Origin: Symsagittifera roscoffensis
Taxonomy: Eukaryota > Xenacoelomorpha > Acoela > Convolutidae
Length of the DNA: 39,799 bases
Assembly (NCBI RefSeq): GCF_963678635.1
Contig: NW_026971024.1
Location: 1 to 39,799, forward strand
Direction: 5' to 3'
In this document: positions 21,485-31,929 of the stretch, one piece after another
Numbering within the stretch: the first letter of the stretch is position 1
Layout: each line of letters starts with the position of its first letter
Position numbers and translations under genes: made by a program
Notes under the pieces: generated by a model
What the model saw: only the letters and a program-made list of their open reading frames with translations
The model's database searches: none
What the model was told of the DNA's origin: nothing

Positions 21485-22088
21485 ATGTTCATACTAGCTG
21501 CTAGCTCGCTGCACCACGCTTTGAAAAAACTTTCCCCCGCTTCGCAAAAGCGTGTATCTCAATCGTGCTTAGCCATTCCCGGGTTAAGTTTCAACCATAA
21601 CGCATTGAACGTCCGTAAAACTTGTCAGTATCAACTTGATCACTATCTCTTAAACCGAACCGACATTGTTATTTGGCACGACGCTGTTAATAACTCTATT
21701 AGTGGACACCGTAGTAATAATTTTAACGCACTAACTCCTAACCAGCTTAAGAAGATTCTTTTAAACTATAAACAAAATATTTATGCAATCGTTTACTGTA
21801 AACGTGTAGGCACGGAAGATATATATATATAGTAAGTTGAAAGAGTCAGGTATATTAGTTATTAATATAGTAACAGACCTGATATCTAGAAGGAAGCAGA
21901 ACCTCCTTGAGTTAACACAAAAGTACTTAGAACTACACCAGGATCCCTCTCTAGAACTGAAAACGTTTACGATCCTTAGGCGTTATAGCAAGAATTTGAA
22001 GTATATTATTTCAAAGAAAAATACTCCTAAGCCAGGAAAACGCAAGCGGCAAGCTAATCGAAACAGAAGAAATGCTGAGCAGCACTAG
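21485..22088 (+). pseudogene. Extra leader ORF of the BEL/Pao element, broken at a TA run; function unknown
   Basis: Two consecutive open frames (21485-21832 and 21837-22088) appear to be one gene of about 200 codons upstream of gag. The first begins at an ATG and ends in a stop inside a TA dinucleotide run (21821-21831). The second is offset by a frame equal to one TA unit, so slippage in the run explains the break. The first part has the motif DIVIWHDAVNNSISGHRSNN, then AIVYCKRVGTEDIY. The second part ends in a strongly basic tail, KRKRQANRNRRN. The hydrophobic strand followed by H-D...N-N is loosely like block III of SGNH-fold esterases, which also occur in ORF1 of some non-LTR retroelements. 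This is only a suggestion. It is not one of the canonical gag or pol domains of BEL/Pao. It has denser GC in codons than the leader around it. Confidence 0.6.
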
Positions 22089-22241
22089 AAAATAAATAAA
22101 TTGCTTCTCTAAGGTGTGATATTGTTTAATAAGTCAGAATATAATTTATATAAGGTCTTAAATTATTTATTCCCAGTTTTTTCTCTCAAACTGAGCAGTT
22201 GAGCGGTTGAGTAGAAGTGAACAAGTTTAAAAGTAATCAAA
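22089..22241 (+). other. Spacer between the leader ORF and gag
   Basis: AT-rich 153 bp. It contains a pyrimidine stretch and CAG (near 22172-22198) that could act as a splice acceptor for a gag-pol mRNA skipping the leader. No donor was identified. Confidence 0.3.
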
Positions 22242-22889
22242 ATGACAGAACAAATTGAGTTAAAATATCGACGATTGATGAATGGTCGAACATCACTAGA
22301 AAATGAGCTTTCCGTAGTTCACAGTCGCATAACTGAGAGTTTAGAGGGATCAATTCGGAAAACAAAAATAAACGCCTTAATTGAATCTTGCAAGAGTATT
22401 CTCGAAAAAGCAATAGCTAAAAATGATGAACTTGTGATATTAGCTAATAAAACCGATAACCATAGCAAATTATGAACGGAGTTGGCTGCATGGTGGGATG
22501 GGATAGTTAAAGTTAATGATGAAGTAACTGGTAAGGCTCGCGCTTATATGGAATCTAATCAAGCTTCAGAGGTCTGCGTCAGTGAAACTAGTCGATCAAA
22601 AGTTTCCTCAAAATCGGCAAAATCCGGGTCAAGTAAGCAAAGCTCAATGAAATCATTGACCCCCAGTGAACGCCGCAAAGAGCTGCTCCTAGCGAAGATG
22701 AAGCGAGAAGAGTTGGAAAAACAACATGAAGCAACCTTAAGACTGAAACAACAGGAAGCCATCATCGAAGAGCAACAGCATTTGATTGAGATGGAACGAA
22801 AACAACAAAAAATTAAATTTGAAATTGACCGTAAAGAGCAAGAACATCGTTTACGAATCGAAAAAGTCGGCTTGAAATGGAACGATTAA
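22242..22889 (+). pseudogene. Gag N-terminal region, interrupted by an in-frame TGA and a frameshift
   Basis: Starts at an ATG in a good context (TCAAAATGAC) and encodes 77 codons to TGA at 22473-22475. It then continues in the same frame (LAAWWDGIVKVNDEV...) through a serine-rich segment into a long charged coiled coil (KMKREELEKQHEATLRLKQQ onward) up to 22889. The coil pattern carries on in the next frame from about 22861 (a run of five A) to about 22921, and in a third frame after a run of four A. The N-terminal coiled coil ahead of the DUF1759-type capsid region is usual for BEL/Pao Gag. The TGA could be a point mutation or a read-through codon. A mutation is simpler given the other breaks. 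Confidence 0.8.
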
Positions 22890-22923
22890 GCGAAGAAAAT
22901 CGTATTAAAGTAGCTGAAGCAAA

Positions 22924-25900
22924 ATGGTTGAAACTGAATACCTCGAAGAGTCTGAAATAGATCAGCATCTCGAGCTCGCGTCTTCGGTTGATCATCGTCG
23001 TTCTGACAGGGTAAACGATTGGGTTGATCATGCATTAGAAAACCAAAAAGGACCCAAGATAGTTCCGTCTTCTTCAAAGTTTGAAAACTGTATAAATATA
23101 GAAAGTGGTTCGCATCAACACAGAAATGTGTCCACAGCGGAAGCTTCACCTCGGCGATCGTTGCCGAATCGGACTTTTGATTGTGATCAACAATGTTATC
23201 CCTATCAACCAACCGTCTCCTTCAGCGATGGCGATGGAATCAAGCACGCTGTATCCACTAATCCTGATCACGAAACGCAGTCGTTGCTTATTTCCAATAA
23301 CGCTACACTTTGCGAAAACAATACATCATCATTTTTTAATCCAGCTGGAACAGCAGCTACCAATACTCCGGTATGCTGTTACTTCTCTGTACCTCTTCCT
23401 TCGTCGTCCATTCAACATATCCCCGTCAACAACTTCAATAACGATTCACGAGTTGTTGGAAACATGCCCGCCATCTCCAATCAATACTCTGGATACACCC
23501 CCCATGCCATTGTGTCACAACCACCTGCAAATTTAATCTGCAGAAATCAAAACTTGCTATCACATAACGTGTATAGCAACCCTGCGTCAGTGAAAAATCC
23601 GTTTAGCGGACAGTCTGCCGTTATTAGTCAGCCCAATTTGCCACTAATGTCACAGTGGACACCCGCAGTCACCCAATGTATCACTGGGGTAACAAGTGAT
23701 GGTAACACAAACCCATCAGATGGTGTTTTTTCATCCGTAACGCCAATATCTCAGCAACAATTCCCCCACGTATCAAGTGGTGGTACCGTTTACTATGGGT
23801 TTCCCAATCGCGACGCATCGGCTCAAAACACTTACATATATCAGCAGCAACCTTTTTTAGCTGATCCTAGCAACACATTGCCGTCGTTGCAACCAGTTCC
23901 CCAACCGCAATCCGTGACACTGAATGACTTAGTCCAAGCTCTGTCAGTCTCAAAGAAGGATCCCCTTCCAGAATGGAAGCTGGCCCTGTACGATGGCAAC
24001 CCGTTCCAATGGCACGAATGGTTTGGCCAATTTTGCAGTACTGTAGACGCAGCGTTCCTAAGTGATGATGTGAAGTTGACTTATTTAAAAACATTAGTCA
24101 CGGGAAAAGCTAAGTCAGCCATAGCAGATTTCGCATACAGTGGAAGAATGTATAAAGATGCTCTGAAAACTCTAGAAAGAAAGTTTGGCCAGCCACAAAA
24201 CGTAATTACGGCCCACCTTGATAAGTTGTCCAGTTTCCCGCAGCTTCGAATGCACAACTCTGAGAACATCATTAGCTTCTCGATGACCATTTTAAGTCTA
24301 GTGGCTGTCTTTAGGTCTCTTGATTTTAAAGAAGATTTGAAAAGCGTCTCTTTGTTAAATCAAGCTCTTTCGAAAATTCCACCAAACATGAGAGAATCAA
24401 GGTCACTTTTTGCCGTGAAACGTAATTGGTCACGCCCCAACCTAATTGACTTTAACAATTGGTTAAAAGATAAAGCAGAAGCTCATGAGCAAATGAAAAA
24501 TATGCCTGGAAAGCCCAAAGTTGAAGAGCCATCCAAAACTAAAGCTGTAACCCGAGTTTTTGCCTCGACAAGTACAGTTGAGAAAAAGTTTGAATATCCT
24601 TCTTGTGTCCTCTGCAAGGGGAAACATGCCTTATGGAAGTGTTCTGTGTTTAAGGAGAAAACTCCAACACAACGTGCGAAATTTTCTGCGGAAAACAAAT
24701 TGTGCTTCTCCTGCTTACAAGGGAACCACGCATTCCGGCAATGTCCCAGAGCAAAGAAATGCACCAAACCAGGTTGCACTAGCACCCATTGTGTACTTCT
24801 TCATGGGGCTGAACGTGTTTTTCCTAGTCGAAATCCGGACAAAAATGATAGCCATACAAGACCCAACGCTGATCAACCAAGATCTAATGCAGAGCCGGAT
24901 AAAGCGAGCACAAACGCTGATCGAAAATTATTCAGCAAGAATATACCAAACGCAAGTTCGAATCATGCAGACATTAATCCCGTTCCGTTGGATGTAAGTT
25001 GCGCAATCTCGAACGACCAATCATCAATCATATCATCGAAAGGGTTACTGCCCATAATCAAGCTCCAAGTTTCCACCGATTTCCAGAGTGCTGATTGTTT
25101 AACATTGTGTGACTCAGCATCTAGTCATTCCTGGATATCGGCTAAATTAGTCAAATGTCTGAATCTCTCAGGAAGAGATTTGGATCTCACAGTAAATGGT
25201 ATTAACACAACGACTGTTGTTAAAACGAAACAAGTTCAGATGAAGGTATCTTCTAACTTCGATGGATTCGAATACATATTCGAATTAACCGCATTTGTCA
25301 AGGATGAACTTAAAGTCGGTACCGATACCGTCAACATCCCTGCATTACAGAGCAAGTATCCGTACCTTGCTCCAATCAAACCAATTGTGTATAGCTACGC
25401 CGATGTAGACTTAATAATTGGTCAAGACTCCTTCCATGCTATTCGGCCTGAGGAGTATTTCAAGAGTGAGGCCGATCCAAACACATCGCCCGTCGCGGTT
25501 CGCCTTCCAATAGGCTTGGTCTTGAGCGGCCCAATGCCGACATCTACTGGTTTCCTTTCTACTTGTTTCAAGTGCAATACGGATGATACCGAACTAGCTT
25601 GTCAAATCAAACGCTGGTATGAAATAGAGTCATACGAAGCCTACAAACAGGTCGATTCCCGTTCAGCCGAAGACAAAAGGGCGGCTAAAATACTTGATTC
25701 CTCCACCGTCCACGATGGATCAAGATACGCTGTAGGTATGCTCTGGGCAGAAGAATCTATCATGTTACCAGATAATTACTATTCCTCTTTGGTTCAGTTA
25801 AAATCGTTGGAAAAACGTTTAGCGAAAGATCCTCACTTAAGGGATCAATACTCAAAAACTATCGAAGATGATTTGAGTAAAGGATACGTGATTCAAGTTC

Positions 25901-26433
25901 CTCCCCATAATTTTTCGAACCGCAGCATACGCGAGTGGTATCTTCCTCACCATCCCGTGATGAACCCAAACAAACCTGGTAAAGTGAGGCGTGTCCTTAA
26001 CGGAGCGTCTAAATTCCACGGTACGTCATTGAACAAATCGTTGCTAGTAGGACCCGACCTACTGCAAAACCTTGTGTTCGTTCTCCTCCGTTTTCGTCAG
26101 CATCATTTTGCCGTATCGGCTGACATTGAAGGGATGTTCCTACAAGTCGGCGTCCTTCCAGAGGACCAACGATCTCTTCGTTTTCTGTGGCGGGAGGACC
26201 CCACAGCCGATGTGGGTGTACACCAGTACACCAGACATATCTTTGGAGCGAGAGATTCGCCAACGTGTGCAAATTATGCATTGCAACGGACTGCAATGGT
26301 TAATCAGGCGATGTTCCCTGACGCAGCGTCCGCAGCTCTAGAGAAATTTTATATGGACGACTACCTTGACTCCGTTGAGGACCCTGATGTTGCATTTAAA
26401 ATGAGTCAAGAGTTGATTACTCTGTGGTTTTAA
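22924..26433 (+). pseudogene. Gag C-terminal region, protease and reverse transcriptase of BEL/Pao
   Basis: An open frame of 1169 codons. After a Ser/Gln/Pro-rich linker (to about residue 340), a DUF1759-like Gag capsid region starts at LPEWKLALYDGNPFQWHEWF (about 348). Cys/His knuckles CVLCKGKHALWKC (about 561) and CFSCLQGNHAFRQC (about 594) would bind RNA. The aspartic protease motif is LCDSASSHSWIS (about 728, DUF1758-like), with DSA in place of the usual DTG/DSG. Reverse transcriptase runs from WYLPHHPVMN (about 1005) through SADIEGMFLQV (about 1066) to the catalytic FYMDDYLDS (about 1143). The frame ends early, about 20 codons after YMDD. The following RT thumb sequence resumes in another frame at about 26426, with a few codons apparently lost. 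The start at 22924 is not natural, as the true Gag start is at 22242. Confidence 0.92.
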
Positions 26434-28483
26434 ATTAACTAAATTCATAAGTAACGTAACTAAAATTAATAAAGAGTTAAACCCGCCCCAAAGCCCGCCG
26501 CAACAGGAAAGTAAAAATATTGTAACTTGTGGGGATAATTCTTCTCATGTTCTTGGTCTGAAGTGGGACCATATTGACGACACTTTGGTCGTAAGCCGTG
26601 GTGTCAACCGTGAACTTGAAAATTCGATAACACAGCGAACAGTGTTAAGTTTTGTTTCTTCCGTTTTCGACCCCATAGGTCTCGTAGCGCCCTATACCGT
26701 AAGAGCGCGATTATTGTTGAAAGAAATCTGGCGCATTCATGGTCAACAATGGGATGATCAGCTACCCGTTGATATCAAGACAAAATTTCTTGCTTGGCAC
26801 TCTGGTTTGCCATCTCTAGGGAAAATGAGTATAAAGCGCAGCTACTTCTCCGCACCAGTCGATTGGGTTGAGTTACACATGTTCGGTGACAGCTCAGAAG
26901 AAGTTTTTTGTGCTGTAGCTTTTCTTCGCGCCCGTGTGAAAACTTCACTCGAAACACAAGTTGCCTTCGTCTTTGGAAAAGCAAGAGTGGCGCCCATGAA
27001 AGCGCTTTCCATCCCGAAGCTTGAACTGCAGGCCGCGTTACTCGCTACCCGCTTGAAGGAAGATGTCCTCAAAGCTCTAACCATTCCTGTGTCAAACACG
27101 TTCATGTGGACTGACAGCACCACTGTGCTCCAGTGGTTAAACTCAGGTAGTAAGCAACCCACGTTCGTGGCAAACCGGATTGGAGAGATTCTAGAAAGTA
27201 CGACCGTAGACCAGTGGTTTCATGTCTTAAGTGGAGACAACCCTGCTGATACGGGAACCAGAGGAATCTCAGCGGAGTCCTTAAAAACAAGCAGCTGGGC
27301 GAACGGGCCAAGTCTGTTGAAAAGTGGCGAGTGGCCTTTCAAGCCGAGCATAGAAATATTTAAGAAAACCCGCCTGGCTGGTCCCGCTTGTGACCTTAAT
27401 GAAGGTTTACAGCAGGCCTCTAATTTTTCAAACGTTGCACAAAAACAAAAACAACCCATTTTATTTGCATGGGAAAAGTTCAGCTCGTTTCGTGAACTCC
27501 AGCGAGTGGTTGCCTTCATGCTCAGACTTAGTCCGAAACACCGGCACTACCGCACTAAAGTCAAGGAAATAACCGATCCGGTTGAATTAGAAACCGCCAA
27601 ACAACGACTTTTGTTGATTTCCCAAAAGGAATCTTTTGAAGCGGAACATTTACTCCTGTCCTGCAACAAAACCGTCAAAAAGTCTAGTCGTATTGCACAG
27701 TATGCACCGTTTATGGGTCCTGCATTCCTCATTCGTTCAACTGGGCGAATTCGCCGCCTAGTTGAAACTGAGTATGACACAAAACACCCCATAATCCTTG
27801 ATGGAAGGCATTCTTTGGTGAAATTGTTCGTAAGTGATATTCATTATCGCTATCAGCACCAGTTCATAGACTACCTGCGAGCTGTAATTCACTTAGAGTT
27901 TGCAATCTTGAACCTTCGCTCTTTATTGAAGTCCATTGAAGTCCACTGCCTTATATGTAGGAAGCGCAAAGCCAAAACTGTCACACCTATGATGGCAGAG
28001 CTTCCAGTTGAAAGGCTTGGTTACCGCCAGCCTCCCTTCACAAACTGTGGTGTTGATTACTTTGGACCCTTTTACGTCTCAATCAGGAAGAGTTCTGAAA
28101 AACGATGGTGCTTCCTTTTTACATGTATGACCACCAGAGCTGTACATATTGAGATTGTCTCATCCATGGACACGAGTTCGTGTGTAATGGGAATCGAAAG
28201 ATTCATTGCCCGTCGCGGCACTCCATCAGTCATTTGGTCTGATAACGGCACCAATTTTGTGGGAGCCGAGAAAGAACTCTTGAATTGTATTCAGTCGTGG
28301 AACGATCAAGCACCCACCGAGCTGGCGAAAAAGGGTATTAAGTGGAAATTTAACCCCCCGGCAGCCCCGCATCACGGTGGTTCTTGGGAACGTCTCGTTC
28401 GGTGTTGTAAAAGGGTATTCGACGCAATAATAGGAAGTAGAAAGCTCATCCCGAAGTCCTTGAAACAACTTTCTGTCTTGTAG
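26426..28483 (+). pseudogene. RT thumb, RNase H and integrase core of BEL/Pao
   Basis: Continues pol in a new frame from GFKLTKFISN (26426). RNase H follows with its acidic residues in FGDSS (26882), KLELQAA (27017), WTDSTTVLQW (27106) and NPADTGTRG (27238). The integrase zinc-binding region has CLICRKRK as its Cys pair. Its core has GVDYFGPF (Asp at 28055), WSDNGTNF (Asp at 28241) and GGSWERLVR (Glu at 28388), a D-D-E triad with 49 codons' distance between the second Asp and the Glu, as usual in the group. All catalytic residues are present. The frame ends at TAG 28481-28483, but integrase sequence continues in another frame from about 28465, so this is a small indel rather than the true end. 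Confidence 0.92.
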
Positions 28484-28947
28484 AACAATCACTGAACGCT
28501 CGACCTATAACATCAGTAAGTGCAAGTCCGGATGGTTTCGAGGTGTTAACTCCTAATCATTTTTTGTTAGGCCGAAATGGTACTAGCTTTCCTTCTCTCT
28601 CTTTCCAGGAGCACTTCGACCATCGAAAGCAATATATCCGAGCGCAAAGCTACGCCAACGCAATTTGGAGTCGTTGGCTGCGAGATTATGTGCCAGCGCT
28701 GAATAAACGCAGTAAGTGGCACTCCGATAGTGACGTTATTTTAAAAACAGGGGATTTAGTGTGGATTGTTGACGAACGCAGCCCAAGGGGACACTACCCT
28801 CTGGCTCGTATAAAAACCCTTAATTACGGAAAAGTCAACATAGCCCGATCCGCCGTAGTTACCACCCGCTCCGGGGAGCTAACTCGACCGGCCGTAAAAC
28901 TCGCACCCGTTTTTGCTCCTTTGGGCGCGGAAGATGTTCGCGCTTAA
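28465..28947 (+). pseudogene. Integrase C-terminal part (DUF5641-like), ending inside the 3' LTR
   Basis: Frame +1 relative to the preceding segment. It starts TTFCLVEQ and includes LNARPITSVSASPDG and LTPNHFLLGR, then a DUF5641-like tail with LKTGDLVWIVDERSPRGHYP and VVTTRSGELTRPAVKLAP. These are characteristic of the C-terminus of BEL/Pao integrases and probably bind DNA. The TAA stop (28945-28947) lies 11-13 bases inside the 3' LTR, so the last codons are read from the LTR itself. Confidence 0.9.
28926..28934 (+). other. Candidate polypurine tract
   Basis: GCGCGGAAGA immediately precedes the 3' LTR, where plus-strand DNA synthesis should start. It is short and interrupted by pyrimidines, so it is a weak tract and assigned by position only. 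Confidence 0.35.
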
Positions 28948-29234
28948 ATTAATGACGTCATTATAGCGCGAAAGTGAAAAAGCTAAAATTAGATTTGCTT
29001 AGACATAAGGCCTTGAAAACTACTGGTTTGTCCGATTAAGGTCAGTTTGCCATCAAAAATGTTTATAGATTTTTCAGATTGTTGAAAACCGTATTGCTAA
29101 ACTGCTAACCGAAAATGTTACACTGATTGTTGTCATATATTACTTACTCTTCATATTATCTGTTAAGTTGCCGATAATTTACAGATTTTGAAGCAGGTTT
29201 TTGTAGATCTTACAGGATACGAGAGTGCGGCACA
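28935..29234 (+). repeat. 3' LTR of the BEL/Pao element (300 bp)
   Basis: Matches the 5' LTR with 7 substitutions over 300 bp. One of them changes the TATA-like TATAAT of the 5' copy to TAAAAT. The CRE and the inverted TTCGCGCT/AGCGCGAA motifs are unchanged. Followed directly by the AATTC target duplication. Confidence 0.95.
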
Positions 29235-29239
29235 AATTC
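29235..29239. other. 5-bp target-site duplication (right copy)
   Basis: AATTC, identical to 19191-19195. Confidence 0.85.
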
Positions 29240-29829
29240 AATTAATTTGAAATTAACCCTTTTCTATGAACACAGCGATAACAAAAAATAAATTTGATTT
29301 AAGGCTCATGTAGATAGTTATGTTTTTAGGCATATTTTATTTGAAGTATAAGAAACAAAACATTTCTTTTCTCACGATAGAGTTTAAATCAAGACCAGTA
29401 GTTGATGACCGGTTTGATTTCCTAATGATTAATTAAATATAATGAAAAAATTATTTGTGATCCTGAGCAGATCTCATTTTTCTCACTTTTTTGTTGAAAA
29501 AATTGATTCTTTAAAAATATTGAAAAGTAATTTGCCTACGCCTATACTCAAAAAAATCAAAGCAAGCGCAACTATCTCAAATTATCTTGATTAACATTGT
29601 GAGATGATAAAACTTGAAAAATTCCACTTTTACTATTTTTCACTGCGGCAGAACAACTTTGCTTACCAATAGTTTGATCAAAAGTTAAAAACAACTGAGC
29701 TACTAAATGATGTGACTGAACATGTTTAAGTCTTACTCATTTAAACTTTGCATAATAGTTTAAGCATTCTTTTCAATCGTGAGTTTTTTTTGTATTTAAA
29801 AATCATGGTAAAAAATCAGTAGTATTTGA
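29240..29829 (-). repeat. Right arm of the large inverted repeat, middle part
   Basis: 29250-29420 is the reverse complement of about 12500-12300 in the left arm (CTATGAACACA, CATGTAGATA and AACAAAACATTTCTT in order). 29460-29829 is AT-rich and only weakly alignable. The arm is continuous with 18640-19195 if the retrotransposon is removed. Confidence 0.6.
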
Positions 29830-31060
29830 GATGGCAGAAGATGTAAAGTATGCTAGAGGAGTCATATCACCATGATGACGCAAAAACCGACCGTTCTATG
29901 ATTTCTCATCAAATTTTTCCATATCAAATTTTTTTGTTCAAGTCTTTGGGCTCAACTACCCTTGATAATATAATAACAAAAGATGTAACATGACCTTGAT
30001 CACTCATTATCTTATAATTTGAGGCAAAATACAAAAAATAGACCATTTTTAAGTTGGATTTCCTGTTGAACCTTTTTTATAGTTTTTTTTCTTCTAAAAA
30101 AATTAATGATTCTTGAGATAACAGATGATGTGACGTGAAATTATGAGTCATACCACATATGATGAAGCAAACAAACAAGATTCATTTCTTCAAACACTAT
30201 TTTTGATGATGACTTTTTTTCATGACCATCTCGATGGTCAAAATTTTGATAGTTTTTGAGATAGAAGATGATAAAGATGACATTGACGAATCAATATCAA
30301 CCTACATGTGATGAGGCAAACTTCAAACAAAGCTACTTTTTAAACAAAGTTTTTGATGCTCAGCAACTTTCATCTCGAACCGGTTGTCAGAAAATCAATA
30401 GTCAAAACACTAGGATGACGTAACATTATCTTGGTGAGTCATGCCACTTATGAATGAACAAAACTGGAACAAGGCGTGTTTTTAACTGGAAAAATTATAT
30501 GCTGAGCAGCAAATATGCAAGTTTCTATATATATATTTAAAAAAAACAGTAGTATGAAATATAAGATAATTTAACATAACCTTGATAGGTCTAGTCTATA
30601 TGATAAGGCAAACCTTGAGAAATGCATAATTTTCAGACATATTTTTTTTTGCTGAGCAACCTTCTTTTTCATACTTTTGGTCAAAATGAGATATGAGATA
30701 ATAGTACTTGACCCTCATGAGTGATACTATATATGGTGAGGGGAAAGGCGAACAGAGCATATTTTTTCAAACTTAGTTTTTGATGCTGAGCAATTTTTGG
30801 TTGTGAATTTTGTCACTAAATCAATAGTTGTGAGATTTAGGATGATGTAACATGCCCTGGATGAAGCATAACTTAAGCCAGGCACACCTTCTTAAACAAA
30901 ATTTTGTCATGTTCTGTCATGTTCATAACTATGGTCGAAAAGTTAATAGCTAGTGAGATGCAAGATGGCGTAACATGACCGTGATCAGCCAATAAACATA
31001 TGAAGATGAGGTAAAACGTGAACAATGCATCTGTTTTTTAAGATGATCTGTAAGATGATG
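29830..31060 (-). repeat. Degenerate tandem array, 140-150 bp period (right arm, inverted)
   Basis: Reverse complement of the array at 10950-12290. About nine units are marked by the anchor CATATGATGAGGCAAA and its variants near 29873, 30012, 30152, 30302, 30444, 30596, 30729, 30864 and 30995, with AGATGATGTAACATGACCTTG preserved in fragments. Spacing is about 130-152 bp. No frame is kept. Confidence 0.75.
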
Positions 31061-31929
31061 TAATACTTTCATGTTCATGTCTTTGGCCAAAAAAAAACAT
31101 TATCTAACGAGACTTAAGTTTTTGCTCTTGCTCCTTTGCGACCCGTCCTCGCCCCCTGGGTTACATCTAGGCAAAAATCTGCTAGTTCTGTCTTCCAACA
31201 TTTACAGGATGCTAAAAAAATGGCATGAACCGATTCACGCACTGCGACCCGACTTAGAGTCCGGTTTATCATTTATTCAAAACAAAATATTTTAGAGAAA
31301 GTAGCTAAATCTTCGTATTGATAACTCTGTCTCAATTCTAATACCTCTGCGACCTATTGACAGTCCTTAATGAGGTTTGGGCTCAATATTTGGGCGCAAC
31401 TAATCATAGAACTTTTTGATCTCAAACGAATCCCACACAAACAGGATACATTTTGTACAATATTGACAAAAATTGATGCATGCTCTAATCCCTTGATTAG
31501 GTCGCTCGTGTGTTCCACAGAGCTTTATTTTTACGAAAATTTAAAGAGAATATCAGTAAAAGGTCGTTTTCAGCTGGACTGCGCAACAATATACCATTTC
31601 TTGTACCATTATGAATGTTGAATGATCGAAAATTCTTACATGATCTTACTTCACGAAAAATTAAAAGTGTCGACCTGCATGGTTGAAAGTAACGTTAAAC
31701 AATTACTCAATTAGGCATGATTTGGGTCAGAATATGTCTTTTAAATCAAATACTAATGAAAAAGAGTCGTTGACCGTAGTGCATCATTCAGCGCATAATT
31801 TAGCAAATGCAAACAACAAAATTTCAAAAAAAAATAGAAAAAAATAGTTTTAGAAGCTGGAGTTCGAGTGAGCATTGTTTTTGGAAGAAATCAATTCCGT
31901 CCTATTTTTTTGATTCAATGCCAGGAAAT
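31061..31929. other. Intergenic, no gene supported
   Basis: A patch near 31120-31270 is less AT-rich (GCGACCCGTCCTCGCCCCCT) and lies in a 74-codon open frame (31071-31295), followed by another at 31370-31621. Neither has recognisable motifs or splice-linked partners. They could be relics of an old element. Confidence 0.35.

Larger units (their letters stand above)
19196..29234 (+). mobile_element. BEL/Pao LTR retrotransposon, full length, coding region broken
   Basis: The element of 10039 bp is bounded by 300-bp LTRs (TG...CA) and a 5-bp target duplication. The order is LTR, primer-binding site, long leader with minisatellite, extra ORF, gag, protease, reverse transcriptase, RNase H, integrase, LTR. 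The domain order PR-RT-RH-IN, the CCHC-type knuckles, the FYMDDYLDS motif and the protease motif CDSASSHSW are those of BEL/Pao (Belpaoviridae). No envelope frame is seen. LTR copies differ at 7 of 300 sites, so insertion is fairly recent relative to surrounding repeats. The copy has an in-frame stop in gag and frame changes near 22861, 22921, 26425 and 28470, plus one in the leader ORF. It is therefore unlikely to be autonomous, unless some breaks are sequencing errors in simple runs. It splits the right arm of an older inverted repeat. Confidence 0.95.

Noticed and set aside
28948-29234. Envelope gene downstream of integrase
   Set aside because: The integrase frame runs directly into the 3' LTR, so there is no space or frame for one.
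31071-31621. Two short open frames in a less AT-rich patch
   Set aside because: No motif, no splice link and no homologue I recognise. Left as unexplained sequence.
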